DNA of 64,000 nucleotides from Rhizodiscina lignyota (taxonomy: Eukaryota > Ascomycota > Dothideomycetes > Aulographales > Rhizodiscinaceae). Positions 9,405 to 21,203 of the stretch are shown one piece after another. The number at the start of each line of letters is the position of its first letter. Position 1 is the first letter of the stretch. The position numbers were made by a program, and so were the translations under genes. The notes below the pieces were generated by a model, which had not been told where the DNA came from, ran no database searches, and was given only the letters and a program-made list of their open reading frames with translations. The stretch is from contig ML978127.1 in assembly GCA_010015805.1 (NCBI GenBank), positions 1,860,001 through 1,924,000 of the forward strand. The letters are read 5' to 3'.

Positions 9405-11912
9405 TTACTTAGTATTACCCTGGTCTTTCAATGTCGCAGAACCAGGACTTGTTCCTAGAGTGGAGTCCCTCTCATTCCTCCCCAGTGGACTCTTACCCAC
9501 CGGCATACTCTTCTCCCGCCGGAGCGCATCCGGTCGCGGAATCGGATGCATTTGCACCTGCATGCTCTTTCTCAGCAAAGGAGAAGACATGCCCGGCGAG
9601 CTAGCGGGCGACATGTGTACTCGCGGTCTATTTCTCGACGCACCTCCACTCCGCGCGGAGAAGTGCAGAGGCGGCTCGTCCGACGTACCACCACTTGCAA
9701 AACTCTCGCCATACCCTCTCGCAAGAGCAGGTGAGTATCGCCGGTCAGAAATGGGTGTGCCGTAACCTTCTCCTTCCTCTGAACCACCTGTAGTGGCATC
9801 ATGGCCATAATGCTCGAGATACTCTTCGCCTCGTCTCTTCACAGGGCTCTCGTCGTATGGATCGAAGCCGACGCGCTGCCTCGCTTCCCGCCTTACGCGG
9901 CGCCTTGTTTCGGCATCGCCACCTGCACCGGTGGTGCCGGCTTCGGACAGGAAGAAGTTGAGCAGCTCGTCGGTGATTGCGAGATGGCTGCATTGCTGAA
10001 ATTGTTGGAGGGCGGTGAGGCGAATGAGGAGCTCGAGGAGGGACAGTGATGTACGAAGTGGTGGTAGGGTGGTAGGTGCTGTTGGGTAGGATGCATTCGG
10101 AGCTGGAGAATGGAGAGGTTGAGTGGGGATTAGTTGGCTTTGGTGATGGCGGGGAGATGATGGTGGCGTAGTGGATGTGAGGTTGAGGTGTGAGAGAGCG
10201 GCTGTGACGGTGGGATCAAGTGAGTTGCCGCGGGTTGGCACAGGCGGTGTAGACGATGGCTCTTCAGTTGGGAGAGAATCTTCTTCATCAGAGTCAGGAT
10301 CTTCGGTATAGACCTCAAATGCCATCCACTCCGGATCGAGATTCGGCGGGAGTGACCACTCGCGTGAGGCTAGAGAGGCGTGACCCGCAGTCTCCTCTTC
10401 AGGTGCAACAGAAGATTCACGTCGGATCTGGGCATCCACGTCCGGCTGCTCGTCGTCATCGTCATCATCGCTCTCATCATTGAGCCACTGCGATTCTTCG
10501 GCTTCCCTGTCCATCATGCGACGTGGCGGAATGGCGTTAATGTCACGCTTTAGCAGCAAGATTGGATTGTTCGTCTCGCCTTCCGATCCAATGTTCAGGA
10601 TTTTTCCTGTATCAGCGTAGAAAATCTTGGAAATCTGATGGATGGGGAGTGCCTCTCGGATGCCCGCTAGAGCGACATCGTCAAATGGTCCAGGCTGAGG
10701 TTGATCGTCTTCGAAGGTGTGAACCCGGTCATCGTCAAGGTCTTCTGTGATAAGAAGCTGGTAACCGAATTCGTATGCTTTACCTTCCGATGGGATCTCT
10801 TCGGTCTCGTTTTCTGCAGCGTTTGATCGGAGGCCGTGAACTGAAAACTCAAGCGTTCCCTCACCCGAAGCTGGGAGACGATCGATTTTCTCCAGAGGTA
10901 TACGAAGAAGCTTGACTCGAGCCTTATGGATAACTTCTTTCCAAGTAGTCTCGCGGACACCCTCTTCATCCTGTGGCCTATATGCATGGCCCGAAAACAG
11001 CATGTATAATGACAGGGTGAAGACTGGACCGACTTGTACGGCCTGTCCAGGAGCCATGGAGTAGCGCGTATCCCCCGCTGTGAGGAATGTGCTTGCTTGA
11101 AGGAGCCTTGACGGTGAAACACTTGAAGGTAGAGCTGTGGATAGGTTGACTCCAGAGGTGGTAATCGCGAGGCTAATAAGGGGAACAGCATCCTCAACTC
11201 GCTCCAGTAGTCGTCTCATATCCGCGATGATTTGCTTAAGCTCCTGTTCATTCTGAGCAGCCGACTTTGCCCTTGAACTGCCTTTCCTCTGGAGCTCTTC
11301 ATCTGTTGCGGCTTTGGCCAAACGGACACCCAGTGATTGAATGTCCCATCGTAGAGCTTTGGTTAATGTAACGGCAGATTCAAGAGACGTATTTCCTCGT
11401 GCTGCTCTTTCGATTGTCAGCTGAATACCGTAGAGCACAGTAATGTACCTACATCAATTCGATCATGTCGATGGCTGGCGAGATAATCTTCGATCTTGTC
11501 AGCGAATGCAAAGTTTGAGTGTGATGTCCAACATACCCTTATTTTGCTCTCAAGGCGTTGCTGAAGGCTGGAAATTTCGAATCGCTCCGTCTCGTTTGTT
11601 TTTACGTTCTACTGGCTGTCAACTGCGTGCCGACGAGAACAATCAGGCCTCGTAGACTTACGCGGAGAAGCCTTGAACATTGCCGGATAGCATATCCACT
11701 AGTGATAGCAATGCCAGAACTACATAGGCAACTGTTAGATTCACCTCTAGAAAGTATCGTCCTAGACCCACCGAATGGCATGGTTCATCGCCTGCTGAGT
11801 GATCTGAAATGTATATTAGCTTGGGCTCAAAAGAGGGTTCGAACTTATTGGCCAATATCTCTTTAGATAAGAGGGGAAGTAGATAGTAAACATTTATACG
11901 CAGAAACTCCAT
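9405..11912 (-). CDS. RanGTP-binding protein, Yrb30 family
   Basis: Six exons (11912-11892, 11803-11772, 11719-11662, 11590-11537, 11487-11453, 11406-9405), 733 aa. Joined, the small exons give ITQQAMNHAIRSGIAI, then YAIRQCSRLLR, LQQRLESKIR, IISPAIDMIELIAARGNTSL, which is the conserved start of the fungal Ran-binding family that includes yeast Yrb30; that protein binds RanGTP and affects its GTPase cycle in nuclear transport. The conserved part runs to about residue 420, with GQAVQVGPVFTLSLYMLFSGHAYRP and the PFDDVALAGIREALPIHQISKIFY region. The C-terminal third is disordered: Asp/Glu tracts, Pro/Ser-rich stretches and many SP/TP sites. Introns are 88, 52, 71, 49 and 46 bp. The exact first exon (MEFLRIN) is the least certain part. 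It is transcribed away from eRF3. Confidence 0.85.
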
Positions 11913-12511
11913 CGACAAACGCGAGAGGCGAGAGAATATAACCTGCTAGAGCTTCAAAATGAGGCAGCAGACAAAGGGAACCAACCTTTGACAACAGAAT
12001 GTCCATGATTGTGACGGGGGGGCAGCAACATCAGCTGCATGTTCCTGGATAGAGAAGAAACAAAACTTCGTTCTGCAATCACTCTGAATCTGCAATATGA
12101 AGTTGTTGTGTTTGATGGCGGCGTGTTTATGATCAGGGCGGCGTGTTTGGAACCTAATGGTGCCGGGAAGTTCAGCCACATCACGAATGACTCTGTGGCG
12201 CTTGCGCTCCACGCCAAGCCTGCCAGCCAGCATTAAAAAATTCCCCACCACCACCTGCCAATCCTCCGTTGCGAGGCCAAATCAGTGACACAGAAGAATC
12301 GCCAGAACTGTCAAGCACACATCCCGATAGCCCGCGATACCCTATCATTCTGCTCACGATATAATTGGGCCAGCCCGATTTGCGGAAGACTGTGGCGTGC
12401 GACCGCGGTCTGAGTACCAAGAGTCATCGACTCTCAGATACTTCAGGCACACTCACTCATTCTATCGTTTCTCCTCCATCAAAACCGCATCATACCACTA
12501 CTTCGAACACA
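11913..12511. promoter_or_regulatory. Shared divergent promoter Yrb30-type gene / eRF3
   Basis: About 600 bp separate the two ATG codons, so both housekeeping genes must share or overlap regulatory sequence. The 80 bp before the eRF3 ATG are pyrimidine- and A-rich, as fungal leaders often are. I see no TATA box and no other gene. Confidence 0.5.
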
Positions 12512-14708
12512 ATGGCCGACTTGAACTCATGGGAAGACGACCAGGACGCTCAGGATGAGTCGCTCTCGAGACAGGCACAGCAGAACCTGCACATGGGCAA
12601 TCCAGCCCAAAACAACACATTTCAGCCCGGTGCTGCAGCGTTTCAACCGGGCGTACAGTCATTCCAGCCCGGTGCGCAGTACTACAACCAGTACAATCAG
12701 TACCAGCAAGGATACGCTGGAGGGTATCCACAATATGGACAACAACCTTACACGCAATACAACCAAGGGTACGGCTACCCATATCAGCAGCAAGGATATA
12801 TGCAACAGCAACCGCAACCGCAACAAGTTCAGCCTCAGCAGGTGCCTATGATAGCGAAACGGGGCGAGAGTCTACCACAAGCTCCTGCCCAGAGACCAAC
12901 GGCTGCGGACTCGAACAACGGAACAACGGCTCCCAAGGCCAAGGTCATGTCCATTTCTGCTACTGACACCGCAGCACCTCCCAAACAAGCCAAAGTACTC
13001 TCGATCGGCAGCGATGCTTCAACGAAACTCGAGACGGGAGGTAAGACGAAAGTCCTGAGCATCGGCTCCACAGCACCAGAGAAACCTGCAGAGAAACCCG
13101 CAGAAAAGGCCCCCGAGAAGCCAGCAAAGAGTGACGAACCGGAGGCTGGGTCGAAAGCTACCGCCGTAAAAGCCATCGAAAAGACAGGGGAGACCGTCAC
13201 AAAAGGTACAAGCTCACCTGGAAAGACGTCCCCAACACCATCGACCGGTCGAAACAGCCCTAGCGCCGCCGATAAGAAGATGATGAGAGAAGCAGATGCT
13301 GTGGCGAAGGAGCAGGAAGCAGTGATTGATGATGAGACACTGCGAGAAATGTATGGCAAGGAGCATGTCAATGTCATCTTTTTGGGCCACGTTGATGCGG
13401 GAAAATCGACACTTGGTGGCTGCATTTTGGTCGTAACTGGCATGGTAGACGAGCGAACACTGGACAAATACAAGCGAGAATCTAGGGAAGCTGGACGAGA
13501 GAGTTGGTTCTTATCTTGGGTGCTGGATTTGAACAAGGAGGAACGCGCCAAGGGAAAAACCGTCGAAGTCGGTAGAGGCTTCTTTGAAACGGAAAAGCGA
13601 AGATATTCCATCTTGGACGCTCCAGGCCACAAAACTTTCGTACCCAACATGATTGGTGGCGCTTCCCAAGCAGACGTTGGTGTACTAGTCATATCAGCGC
13701 GAAAGGGCGAATACGAAACTGGGTTTGAGAAAGGTGGTCAAACCCGAGAGCATGCGATTCTGGCGAAGACACAAGGTGTTAACAAACTTATTGTTGTGGT
13801 GAATAAGATGGACGACCCGACCGTCAATTGGAGCGAAGATCGATACAAACAGTGCATTTCGAAATTAAGTGTCTTCCTTAAAGGTGTTGGGTACAACCCA
13901 GTAACAGGTCAGTACATTTGCGACAGGAAGGAGAAGTTCAAGAGCTTATATAACTGCAGATCTCACATTCATGCCTGTATCCGCTCTCACTTACAAAGGC
14001 ATCAAGGACCGCATACCGAAGGAAGAATGTCCTTGGTACGATGGGCCGTCGCTTCTCGAGTACCTCGACAGCATGACAGCTCTCGAACGAAAGATCACTG
14101 CACCATTCATGATGCCCATTGCGGCCAAATATCGAGACATGGGTACTATGATAGAGGGCAAGATTGAGGCGGGTATCTTGAAGAAGACAGATACGTACCT
14201 CATGATGCCGAACAGAGAGGCGATATCCATCGCAGCTTTATACGGCGAGACCGAAGACGAAATCCCTCAAGCGATTGCTGGAGATCAGGTCCGTATGCGT
14301 ATCAGAGGCGTAGAAGAAGAAGATATCCTCCCTGGTTTCGTGCTCTGCACATCACTACGACCAGTGCACAATGTCAGCGCGTTTGAGGCTCAAATCAACT
14401 TGCTCGACATTAGGAGTATCCTCTCGGCTGGCTTCAACTGTGTACTCCATGTGCACGCGGCGCAAGAAGAAGTCACATTCGCTCAGCTCCTGCACTCGTT
14501 GCAGAAAGGTACAAACAGAAGGAGTAAGAAGCCGCCTGGTTTCGCAAAGAGGGGCGATAGGATCATTGCCCGCTTGGAGGTCATTGGTGGAGCAGGCAGT
14601 GTCTGTGTGGAGAGGTTCGAGGATTATCCACAGTTGGGACGTTTCACTCTGAGAGATCAGGGACAGACGATTGCGATTGGCAAGATTACGAAGTTGATCA
14701 CGGAGTAA
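12512..14708 (+). CDS. SUP35: Translation termination factor eRF3 (Sup35)
   Basis: Two exons (12512-13907, 13960-14708; 52-bp intron), 714 aa. eRF3 is the GTPase that works with eRF1 at stop codons in the cytosol. The N-domain (about residues 20-111) is rich in Gln, Asn, Tyr and Gly, with three FQPG units at 37-40, 44-47 and 51-54 and NQYNQYQQGY-type repeats. A charged middle domain follows, with KVMSIS/KVLSIG repeats and a PEKPAEK run. The EF-Tu-like GTPase has G1 GHVDAGKST at 292-300, DAPGH and NKMD, and the C-terminal beta-barrels end in GKITKLITE. The intron was placed so that the conserved TDLTFMPVSAL is restored. ATG 12512 gives MADLNSWEDD, a good match to fungal eRF3 starts. The gene is divergent from the Yrb30-type gene. 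Confidence 0.97.
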
Positions 14709-15394
14709 ACGTATTCACATTAGTTGCATGAATAGCGGTATGGGACGGGGTTATGGGATGGCTCATGGATGAACCGTATGTAAAGGATAGAAAGGGCATT
14801 AAATCTACTGCCCCTCCACTATTTCGACATACAGAGATGCATGATACAATGGGCCCATCATTGATAAAATGAATTACGACACTGTTCTCCTGTTGGGGCG
14901 AAACTGCTCTTTACTTCCTGAAGAGCAAACATTGAAATAATATCGACCGAGGCGCTTTTGAGAATGAATTTCACGCGCCTCTACGGGCCGATGCTAACCA
15001 TTCTTAAGCCGAGCCTTTCCTTTGTCGGCCATCGGCTGGTCATCTTTAGCTTCCAAATCCTCGGTTGACTTGGACTTCTGACTTTTTCGAAAACACGCTT
15101 ATCTTCAACACAGCCCTCTTTACCTGGCTGCAACGCAGAAACCTAGGAGTTATTGGGGCCTGGTACCGACTTGTCACTATCTTGCTCTCGAATTGGCAAG
15201 ATATGCATTCCAGATCGGCCGTATCATCCTAACCCAAATCGTTGCGCCGGAAATGCAGAATTGTCCATTCAGGCGACGGCTTACGAGAGCGCCGTTGCTT
15301 CATAACTTTGATAGTACATAGCTTAGATTGAAATTCTTCCTAATAATCATATACTTGGGCGTCCCCTAAACTTTCACGTCTTTCTCGTGCAAAT
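14709..15394. other. Intergenic region eRF3 / P450
   Basis: About 690 bp holding the eRF3 3' end and the P450 promoter. A direct CGG-N4-CGG is present at 15026-15035 and a CGGCCG palindrome near 15215; both could be Zn2Cys6 sites but are weak evidence. No exon seen. Confidence 0.45.
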
Positions 15395-17140
15395 ATGCAG
15401 TTCTTCGAAAAGATGCCTGAGTCGTCCTTGATACTCGTCGCACTCTGTGGTAGTGGCCTTTGTGCCCTACTTTTCGTAATTCCTCCCTATTTTTCCGTTT
15501 TCTTTTTTGCTTGTGCCGAGAGTAGCTAATAGAGATATAGGCTATTTCAACAACAATATACCGGCTCACAGCTCATCCGCTTGCGAAGTATCCCGGGTTA
15601 TTCTTCTGGCGCATTTCACAGGCTCCTTCAGCACGTTCAGCATGGACTGGGGATAAACATCTCAAACTACTCGAAGCCCATAAGAAGCATGGTACTAGCG
15701 CTTCAGATTCTACAGCGCTCTATCCCATTGCTGACGCTCGACTACCCAGGCTCTGTTGTTCGCGTAACCCCGGACACGCTCTGCTTTAATACAGAAACGG
15801 CTCTTCGTACAATCTATGGTTCGCGAACAATAAACAACATTAAATCACAGTACTATGTTCTTCAGCAGCAACCTCCGGGAAATCCTTCTCTGTTCAGCGA
15901 GACTGATAAAGACCGCCATGCCCGCCTTCGCCGTGTCATGGCGAATGGCTTCTCTGAAAGGGCAATAAGGTCCGCAGAAGTCCATGTACTTCAGACCTTA
16001 CCAGCTCTGCGTCAGTTCATTGACAAGCGATGTGAGGATGGCTCTTGGTCAAGTGCAATCGATATGGCGGATCTCGCAGCGTACTATACGTTTGAGGTCA
16101 TGGGGAGAACTACTTTCGGCAAGCAGTTCGGTATGCTCGAAAAGGAAGACGAACGCTACATGAAAAATATCATTATTGGCAATGGACGATATATCAATGC
16201 AGTAGCCTGCTATCCCTTTATCTTGAGCGAATGGCTACTCACGCATAATATCTTCAGCTACCTTCCTGGAAAGTTCGCACAGCTGGCAAATGAATCCAAA
16301 ATCTTTGAATCATACTGCGCAAAGCATGTAACGGAAAGGCTCAGTAGTACCACCGCGGAGAAAGAAGACACCAAGACATCCGCAGATTTCTTTACGTACG
16401 TTCAAAACTTCAAGGATCCAGAGACTGGGAAGGGATTATCAGATAAGGAGTTGGCCTCTGGGGCGATGCTCCTCATTGTAGCTGGCGCTGATACATCGAC
16501 GACCACTCTGGCAGCGCTGTTCTTCTATCTCCTACACAATCCGCACACGCTCGAGCGCGCCACAGCAGAGGTCCGATCAGCATTCTCAAATGCATCCGAG
16601 ATATCTAATGGGCCGGCCTTCGCATCTCTAACCTACATGAACGCGTGTATCGAGGAAGCACTCCGTCGCTCTCCTCCTGTCCCCGGGATTCTTCCCCGCG
16701 TTGCATTGTCAGGAGGCATGACCGTCGACAACCAGTTCATCCCCGAGGGAATCAACGTCGGCGTTTCGGCATTCGCGATCCACCATAATCCAGAGTACTA
16801 TCCAGATCCTTTCACGTACCGCCCGGAGAGATGGATCGCCGGCAGTTCGCCGGACGCCACGGCAGAGTCTGTAGCCGTCGCGAAGCGTGCGTTCTGTCCA
16901 TTCGGCATCGGGAGTAGGGGGTGTCTCGGGAAGGGCTTTGCGTATCTGGAGCTGAGACTTGCTGTTGCGACAATATTGTTCAATTACGATGTTAGACTTG
17001 ATCCAGAAGATTCGATGAGAGGCGCTGGAAGGAAAGAGTGGGATGCGGAAGGACGAGGAAGAGAGAATGAGTATCAGCTACAAGACTGCTTCATATCGGA
17101 CAGAGATGGTCCCATAATCCAGTTCAGGCGTAGGCAGTAA
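15395..17140 (+). CDS. Cytochrome P450 monooxygenase
   Basis: Three exons (15395-15475, 15541-15691, 15750-17140; introns 65 and 58 bp), 540 aa. Exon 1 encodes only the N-terminal membrane anchor (SLILVALCGSGLCALLF); exon 2 restores IYRLTAHPLAKYPG, the proline-rich hinge of microsomal P450s. The I-helix AGADTST is at 322-328, the ExxR pair is Glu380-Arg383, and the haem loop FGIGSRGCLG places the axial cysteine at 469. It should sit on the ER membrane and oxidise a small molecule with electrons from a P450 reductase. The sequence resembles CYP families from fungal secondary metabolism, but the substrate cannot be inferred. It stands first in a run of oxidative genes (dioxygenase, regulator, SDR, NmrA-like) up to 23.9 kb. 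Confidence 0.94.
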
Positions 17141-17531
17141 CAGAATTGAGATAGAATCAGATATGAGAGTTATTGGACTGTAGTTAGAGAACAGAGCGAA
17201 TCGCGACCCTGTGGATCAAGGATAATTAAGTTCTGTGTTCCTATGTGTGCAATTCGAGTGCTCTGAGTTAAGCAGTAGGGTTTAGAGGAAGTGCTGTAAG
17301 CAGTGTTTCTGAGATGTGTAATAATAAGTACTCCTGGATATGCAGGTATCGTAAATTTAATGATTCGATGTGAGATGACACGTTGTTGTGATAGCGCGTC
17401 CCGAGATCTTGGGTCGTGATGAGACGACGCCACTTCTCATCATCCAAGCTCACATCAATTGGCACGAGTAGATAAATATGGCTCTCAATACACCAGCCGA
17501 CGGCCTGCTCTGAACCCTTACGAACTTCGCC
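17141..17531. other. Intergenic region P450 / dioxygenase
   Basis: About 390 bp between two genes on the same strand; presumably P450 terminator and dioxygenase promoter. Nothing else recognisable. Confidence 0.45.
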
Positions 17532-18587
17532 ATGGCCACTCTCCCGATCATCGACATAGCGCCGTACCTGGCGCCTTCCTCCACTCCAGAGAGCCGCCAT
17601 GACACTGCGCAGCTCCTTCATAGGGCATGCACCGACACAGGTTTCTTCTATCTCACAGGCCACGGCATCACTTCAGCTACGACTGATCGTATCCTCGACC
17701 TCGCGCGACGGTTCTTCCTCGAAAGTTCGGACGCCGAGAAGGCATTAATTCAGAGAAAAGATGCCGGCTTAGATGATGGGGACGGTGGGAGAGGATACCA
17801 GAAGATTGGCGAGAATGTCACAGGTGGCAGAAGAGACTTTCACGAAGCAGTTGACTTGTATGCACCGGTGCAAGAGGAGCATGGTCCGCCTTACAAACTG
17901 TTGATGGGGAAGAATCTATGGCCTCAGCGGCCGCAAGAGCTGAAGCCGGCATTTGAGAACTATATCAAAGAATTAAAACAAGTAGGCACCGCTGTAGTCA
18001 AAGCAATGGGGGATGCACTAGGGCTGCTGGCGACCCAATCGGATGAAGGAGCCGATGTCTTCGTAGAAGCCACCGGGAATAGCTTTTGGGTTATGAGAAT
18101 GATTGGATATCCAGGTCTTCCTGGCACAAACGCACAGGGTGATCTGAATGGAGATGTCGAACAATTCAGCTGTGGTGCTCATACAGGTATGTCCCCAGTG
18201 TTTATGTCTCTAATTCACCTGCCAACATTACGAACAGACTACGGCTGCGTGACACTCCTCCTAGCAGATCAAACCCCGAATTCTCTCCAAGTCCAGGCTA
18301 AATCAGGGGACTGGATGTCCGCCAATCCAATTCCAGGAGCTTTCATCGTGAACATTGGCGACATGATGGAGCGCTGGACGAATGGCATCTGGAAGAGCAC
18401 CAATCATCGCGTCATCCATCGCGGTGAGAATTATCGGGTCTCTGTACCCTTTTTCTTCGAGCCGAACTTTGATGCTGTTGTCCGTCCACTGCAGAAATGC
18501 GTACGTGAGACAGGTGGAGAGGCAAAATATACTGAGGTTGTATACGGGGATTTCCTGACCAGAAAAATAGCAGGCAACTTCTATTAA
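17532..18587 (+). CDS. 2-oxoglutarate/Fe(II) dioxygenase, IPNS-like
   Basis: Two exons (17532-18186, 18238-18587), 334 aa, the usual length for this family. The N-terminal DIOX_N part reads LPIIDIAPYL and TGFFYLTGHGI. The iron triad is His217-x-Asp219 and His275 (STNHRVIHR); the 2-oxoglutarate-binding Arg285-x-Ser287 follows. Such enzymes hydroxylate, desaturate or cyclise small molecules in the cytosol using O2 and 2-oxoglutarate; isopenicillin N synthase-like members are common in biosynthetic clusters. The single intron (18187-18237, 51 bp) lies exactly between the His and the Asp of the HxD motif, is a multiple of three and has no stop, so an unspliced message would still be translated but with a broken iron site. 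The substrate is unknown. It follows the P450 on the same strand. Confidence 0.93.
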   Translation: MATLPIIDIAPYLAPSSTPESRHDTAQLLHRACTDTGFFYLTGHGITSATTDRILDLARRFFLESSDAEKALIQRKDAGLDDGDGGRGYQKIGENVTGGRRDFHEAVDLYAPVQEEHGPPYKLLMGKNLWPQRPQELKPAFENYIKELKQVGTAVVKAMGDALGLLATQSDEGADVFVEATGNSFWVMRMIGYPGLPGTNAQGDLNGDVEQFSCGAHTGMSPVFMSLIHLPTLRTDYGCVTLLLADQTPNSLQVQAKSGDWMSANPIPGAFIVNIGDMMERWTNGIWKSTNHRVIHRGENYRVSVPFFFEPNFDAVVRPLQKCVRETGGEAKYTEVVYGDFLTRKIAGNFY

Positions 18588-18840
18588 TGGGTATCTACAC
18601 GGCGACACCACTTGGATCAGGCGAGTATGGTTCCGCTCAGCGCCCAGCCGATTAGAAAACACCTAGCGGCCAGCGTCCCATTATAGCAGTCCGGATTCTG
18701 GATACTCGGCGCATCGACCGGAAAGCAGATAGACTTGTCTCCAACCGTTTGTGCTAGTCTCGTATATCTTCGTTGATGAAGAATAAATCGGCACTGTATC
18801 GTCCGCGAGGAAAGAACTTGACGCCATGGCGAGCCTTAAG

Positions 18841-20634
18841 CTATGGCGAACGGCTCTCCTCGCTTTCCAGAGACTTCAGATATTCATTCGCAACTGTCCA
18901 CCTTCTCCCAAGCGCCGCCAATGCAGCCTTAAGATCAACAACCACGTGCGACAACTCGCTCCTCCCTGTCTCTTGGATGTACCAGATGAAATTAATGGCC
19001 GCTGCGTACAAACAGTCACACAGAAACGGACTCGTTTTGAGCAGGCCGTCGGATTCTATTGTCCTAGAGATCTTGCTTGCAAGCCCGTGTATTTCACCAC
19101 ACACGTCGTGCATACCAGCGAGTGCGATGCTCTGCATCTCCAATTGAATCGGAATGCCAACGGAATCCGTGTGATCTGCCTCCGTACAGGTGTACATATC
19201 GTACAACGCTATCTGCGCGCTGTAGCAAATTGCTATCCCAGTCAGGAGGGACATTTCTGAAGCACGATCTGTCGAATTGTGCAGTTCGTGGGAAATACCA
19301 GCGCGAAAGGCTTCGATTGTTCGATGGAGAAGCATTGCCTCTTCGTAGTAGAATTGGGCATCATTGTGCTTATCCTTTACGTGTCGTAGAATTCGGGAGA
19401 GCAGATCGGACGCTTGACAGGTTCTTGCGAAAGGCGACGCGATGATATTCGTGTTACAAGAAATGGCGAGGGACGGTATCGGTGCAGGCTCCTGCAAAGC
19501 TCAGTCAGACGAGATTTTCGAGTTGTGGGAAATGGTGGGTTAATAGTACGCCTTTCTCCCAGCTCTTTTCGTCCATCGGGAGAAGCTGGTCCGGCCTTGC
19601 GTCCTCGCAAGCATACCCACAATTGGTTGCGCCAATGCTGACGAATCTAAACACAAACTTAAAGATCAGATAGACTGCTCCAAGAACTTCACGAATTCTC
19701 TGTCACATGGATCGATCACCTGTCGAGTATTATGATGCCCCATGTAACTCTTCTCATCTCTTCAAGTTCGGTCACAGACCCTGCATCAACTCAGAAAATG
19801 TTCGATATGTCACATCAAAGGTTCTCACGAGGACTCGGAAACATCTGCGCAACACCCTTCAAATTGTTGATGCCCATGGCCCCGGCTACTCTCGCGCAGT
19901 GGCCAACTGTCAAATATCCGGCTGGATAGATCGCGTGGGCCATTTCGTACAGTCCTACCAGCAGAAGCCCTTGCAAGAATCTGACGGACAAAAGATGCCG
20001 GCTCTCTAGATGGGATGCTAGGCGTTTGGTGGACGCGTAGCGTTCGGCAACCTGCCCACTGGCATCCTCGACTGGTCGACATATGAGCTGCATCGCGTAT
20101 AACAAAAAGACAAGATCAGGCTTCAAGGATTCAACGGGGTCCTGGATATGCTGGTATATCCGAAGCCGCGATACTATTAACAAATCAGCATTGATTGAAT
20201 ATAGTCGCTTGCCAAATATGGCACATGGACTACACTCACTGATCGGAAAGAAGGTGTGTATTGAAGTAAAGTATAGATCCGCATCGTGCTGCACCTGAGC
20301 AGTATTTCCGATGTGGTCCAGAACTCCGAGAGGCAGCTCGATCTCGGGGATCTGTACCGTCAAACCTCGTCTGCCAAACGTGTAGGCGTCCAGGAAGAAT
20401 AAGGCCGGAAAAGCTGGAGGTCTCGTTTCCTGTTCGCGTTCAGAAGCCAATTTGCGCATTGGGATTGACAATGGATACCCTTCTGGTGCGTCCAGCCTCG
20501 TCGAGAATATATTCGCAAATTCGTCCGCTTTTCTTGCATAATGAACACGCAGGCAGTCCTTTGTCACATTTTCGTTTCTGCTTTCTGCACGTCAAGCAGG
20601 AATAACGGGCCAAAGTTTGGGCCGACTGTGCCAT
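18841..20634 (-). CDS. Zn2Cys6 transcription factor with fungal_trans domain
   Basis: Six exons (20634-20479, 20429-20240, 20173-19829, 19780-19720, 19646-19550, 19491-18841), 499 aa; an upstream in-frame ATG at 20763 would add 43 residues. The zinc cluster has cysteines at 13, 16, 23, 30, 33 and 40. Exon joins restore AFPALFFLDAYTF, HTFFPIISRLRIYQH and, in the middle-homology region, LEEMRRVTWGIIILDRF followed by VSIGATNCGYACED, the hallmark of the fungal_trans domain. Introns are 49, 66, 48, 73 and 58 bp; the second (20174-20239) is a stop-free multiple of three. The protein is a nuclear regulator by family. It is divergent from the SDR gene and convergent with the dioxygenase, so it is the likely local regulator of this oxidative cluster (inference). 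Confidence 0.88.
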
Positions 20635-21203
20635 TTCCGCGTACGAAATCTCAAGGACATCTAAAGAGGCGGCCAAACACGGCTGGGACCGCCGAGAAAT
20701 ATAGGTGTTGCGGCCGCCTCGCGGACTCTGGGGGTGCTGGATTGCAGGCGATGCGGTTCGCATGCGGACAAGTTGGCAAGGACTACAATGTCGAGCCCGC
20801 CCTGCTCAAACTCCGCGTCTCCGTTCAGAACGCACCGTTCAGTTACGACATTATAAAGACTGCAGGCTGACTCAGCGTTCGCCACCTTGTTTCGTTAGTC
20901 ATGACTAAGTCATCAGCCCAGTTTTATTCCCTCGATCTTCATATGCGAGTCTTTATTCCCCCGTTCATCAATTGCGGCTGCGATAGTGGATATGCAGACC
21001 GGAATGTTTTATAAATCGTCAATCACGCTTCGAAAGATGCTGCCAAGGCTGGCAAGTCTGGTGAAGTCCGGTGTGCCGTCTATAAATCTACAACGCGTTT
21101 CCCTCTTTCGAACGTTACTCTCAGATAATTTGAGTTCTTCGCATTGCATTCCGCCCTCTCGCCTCCCCCTGACTTTCCATCTCATTCTCGCCTCTCTATC
21201 CCC
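20635..21203. promoter_or_regulatory. Divergent promoter regulator / SDR
   Basis: About 570 bp between the two starts. CGG-TGTG-CCG at 21069-21078 is an inverted CGG pair directly before TATAAA at 21081-21086, itself about 118 bp upstream of the SDR ATG. A CGGCCG palindrome lies near 20711. This is the arrangement expected for a Zn2Cys6-controlled promoter; binding is inferred. Confidence 0.45.

Noticed and set aside
11835-11850. GGTTCGAAC resembling a tRNA box B
   Set aside because: No matching box A or cloverleaf nearby; it lies in intron 1 of the Yrb30-type gene (minus strand).
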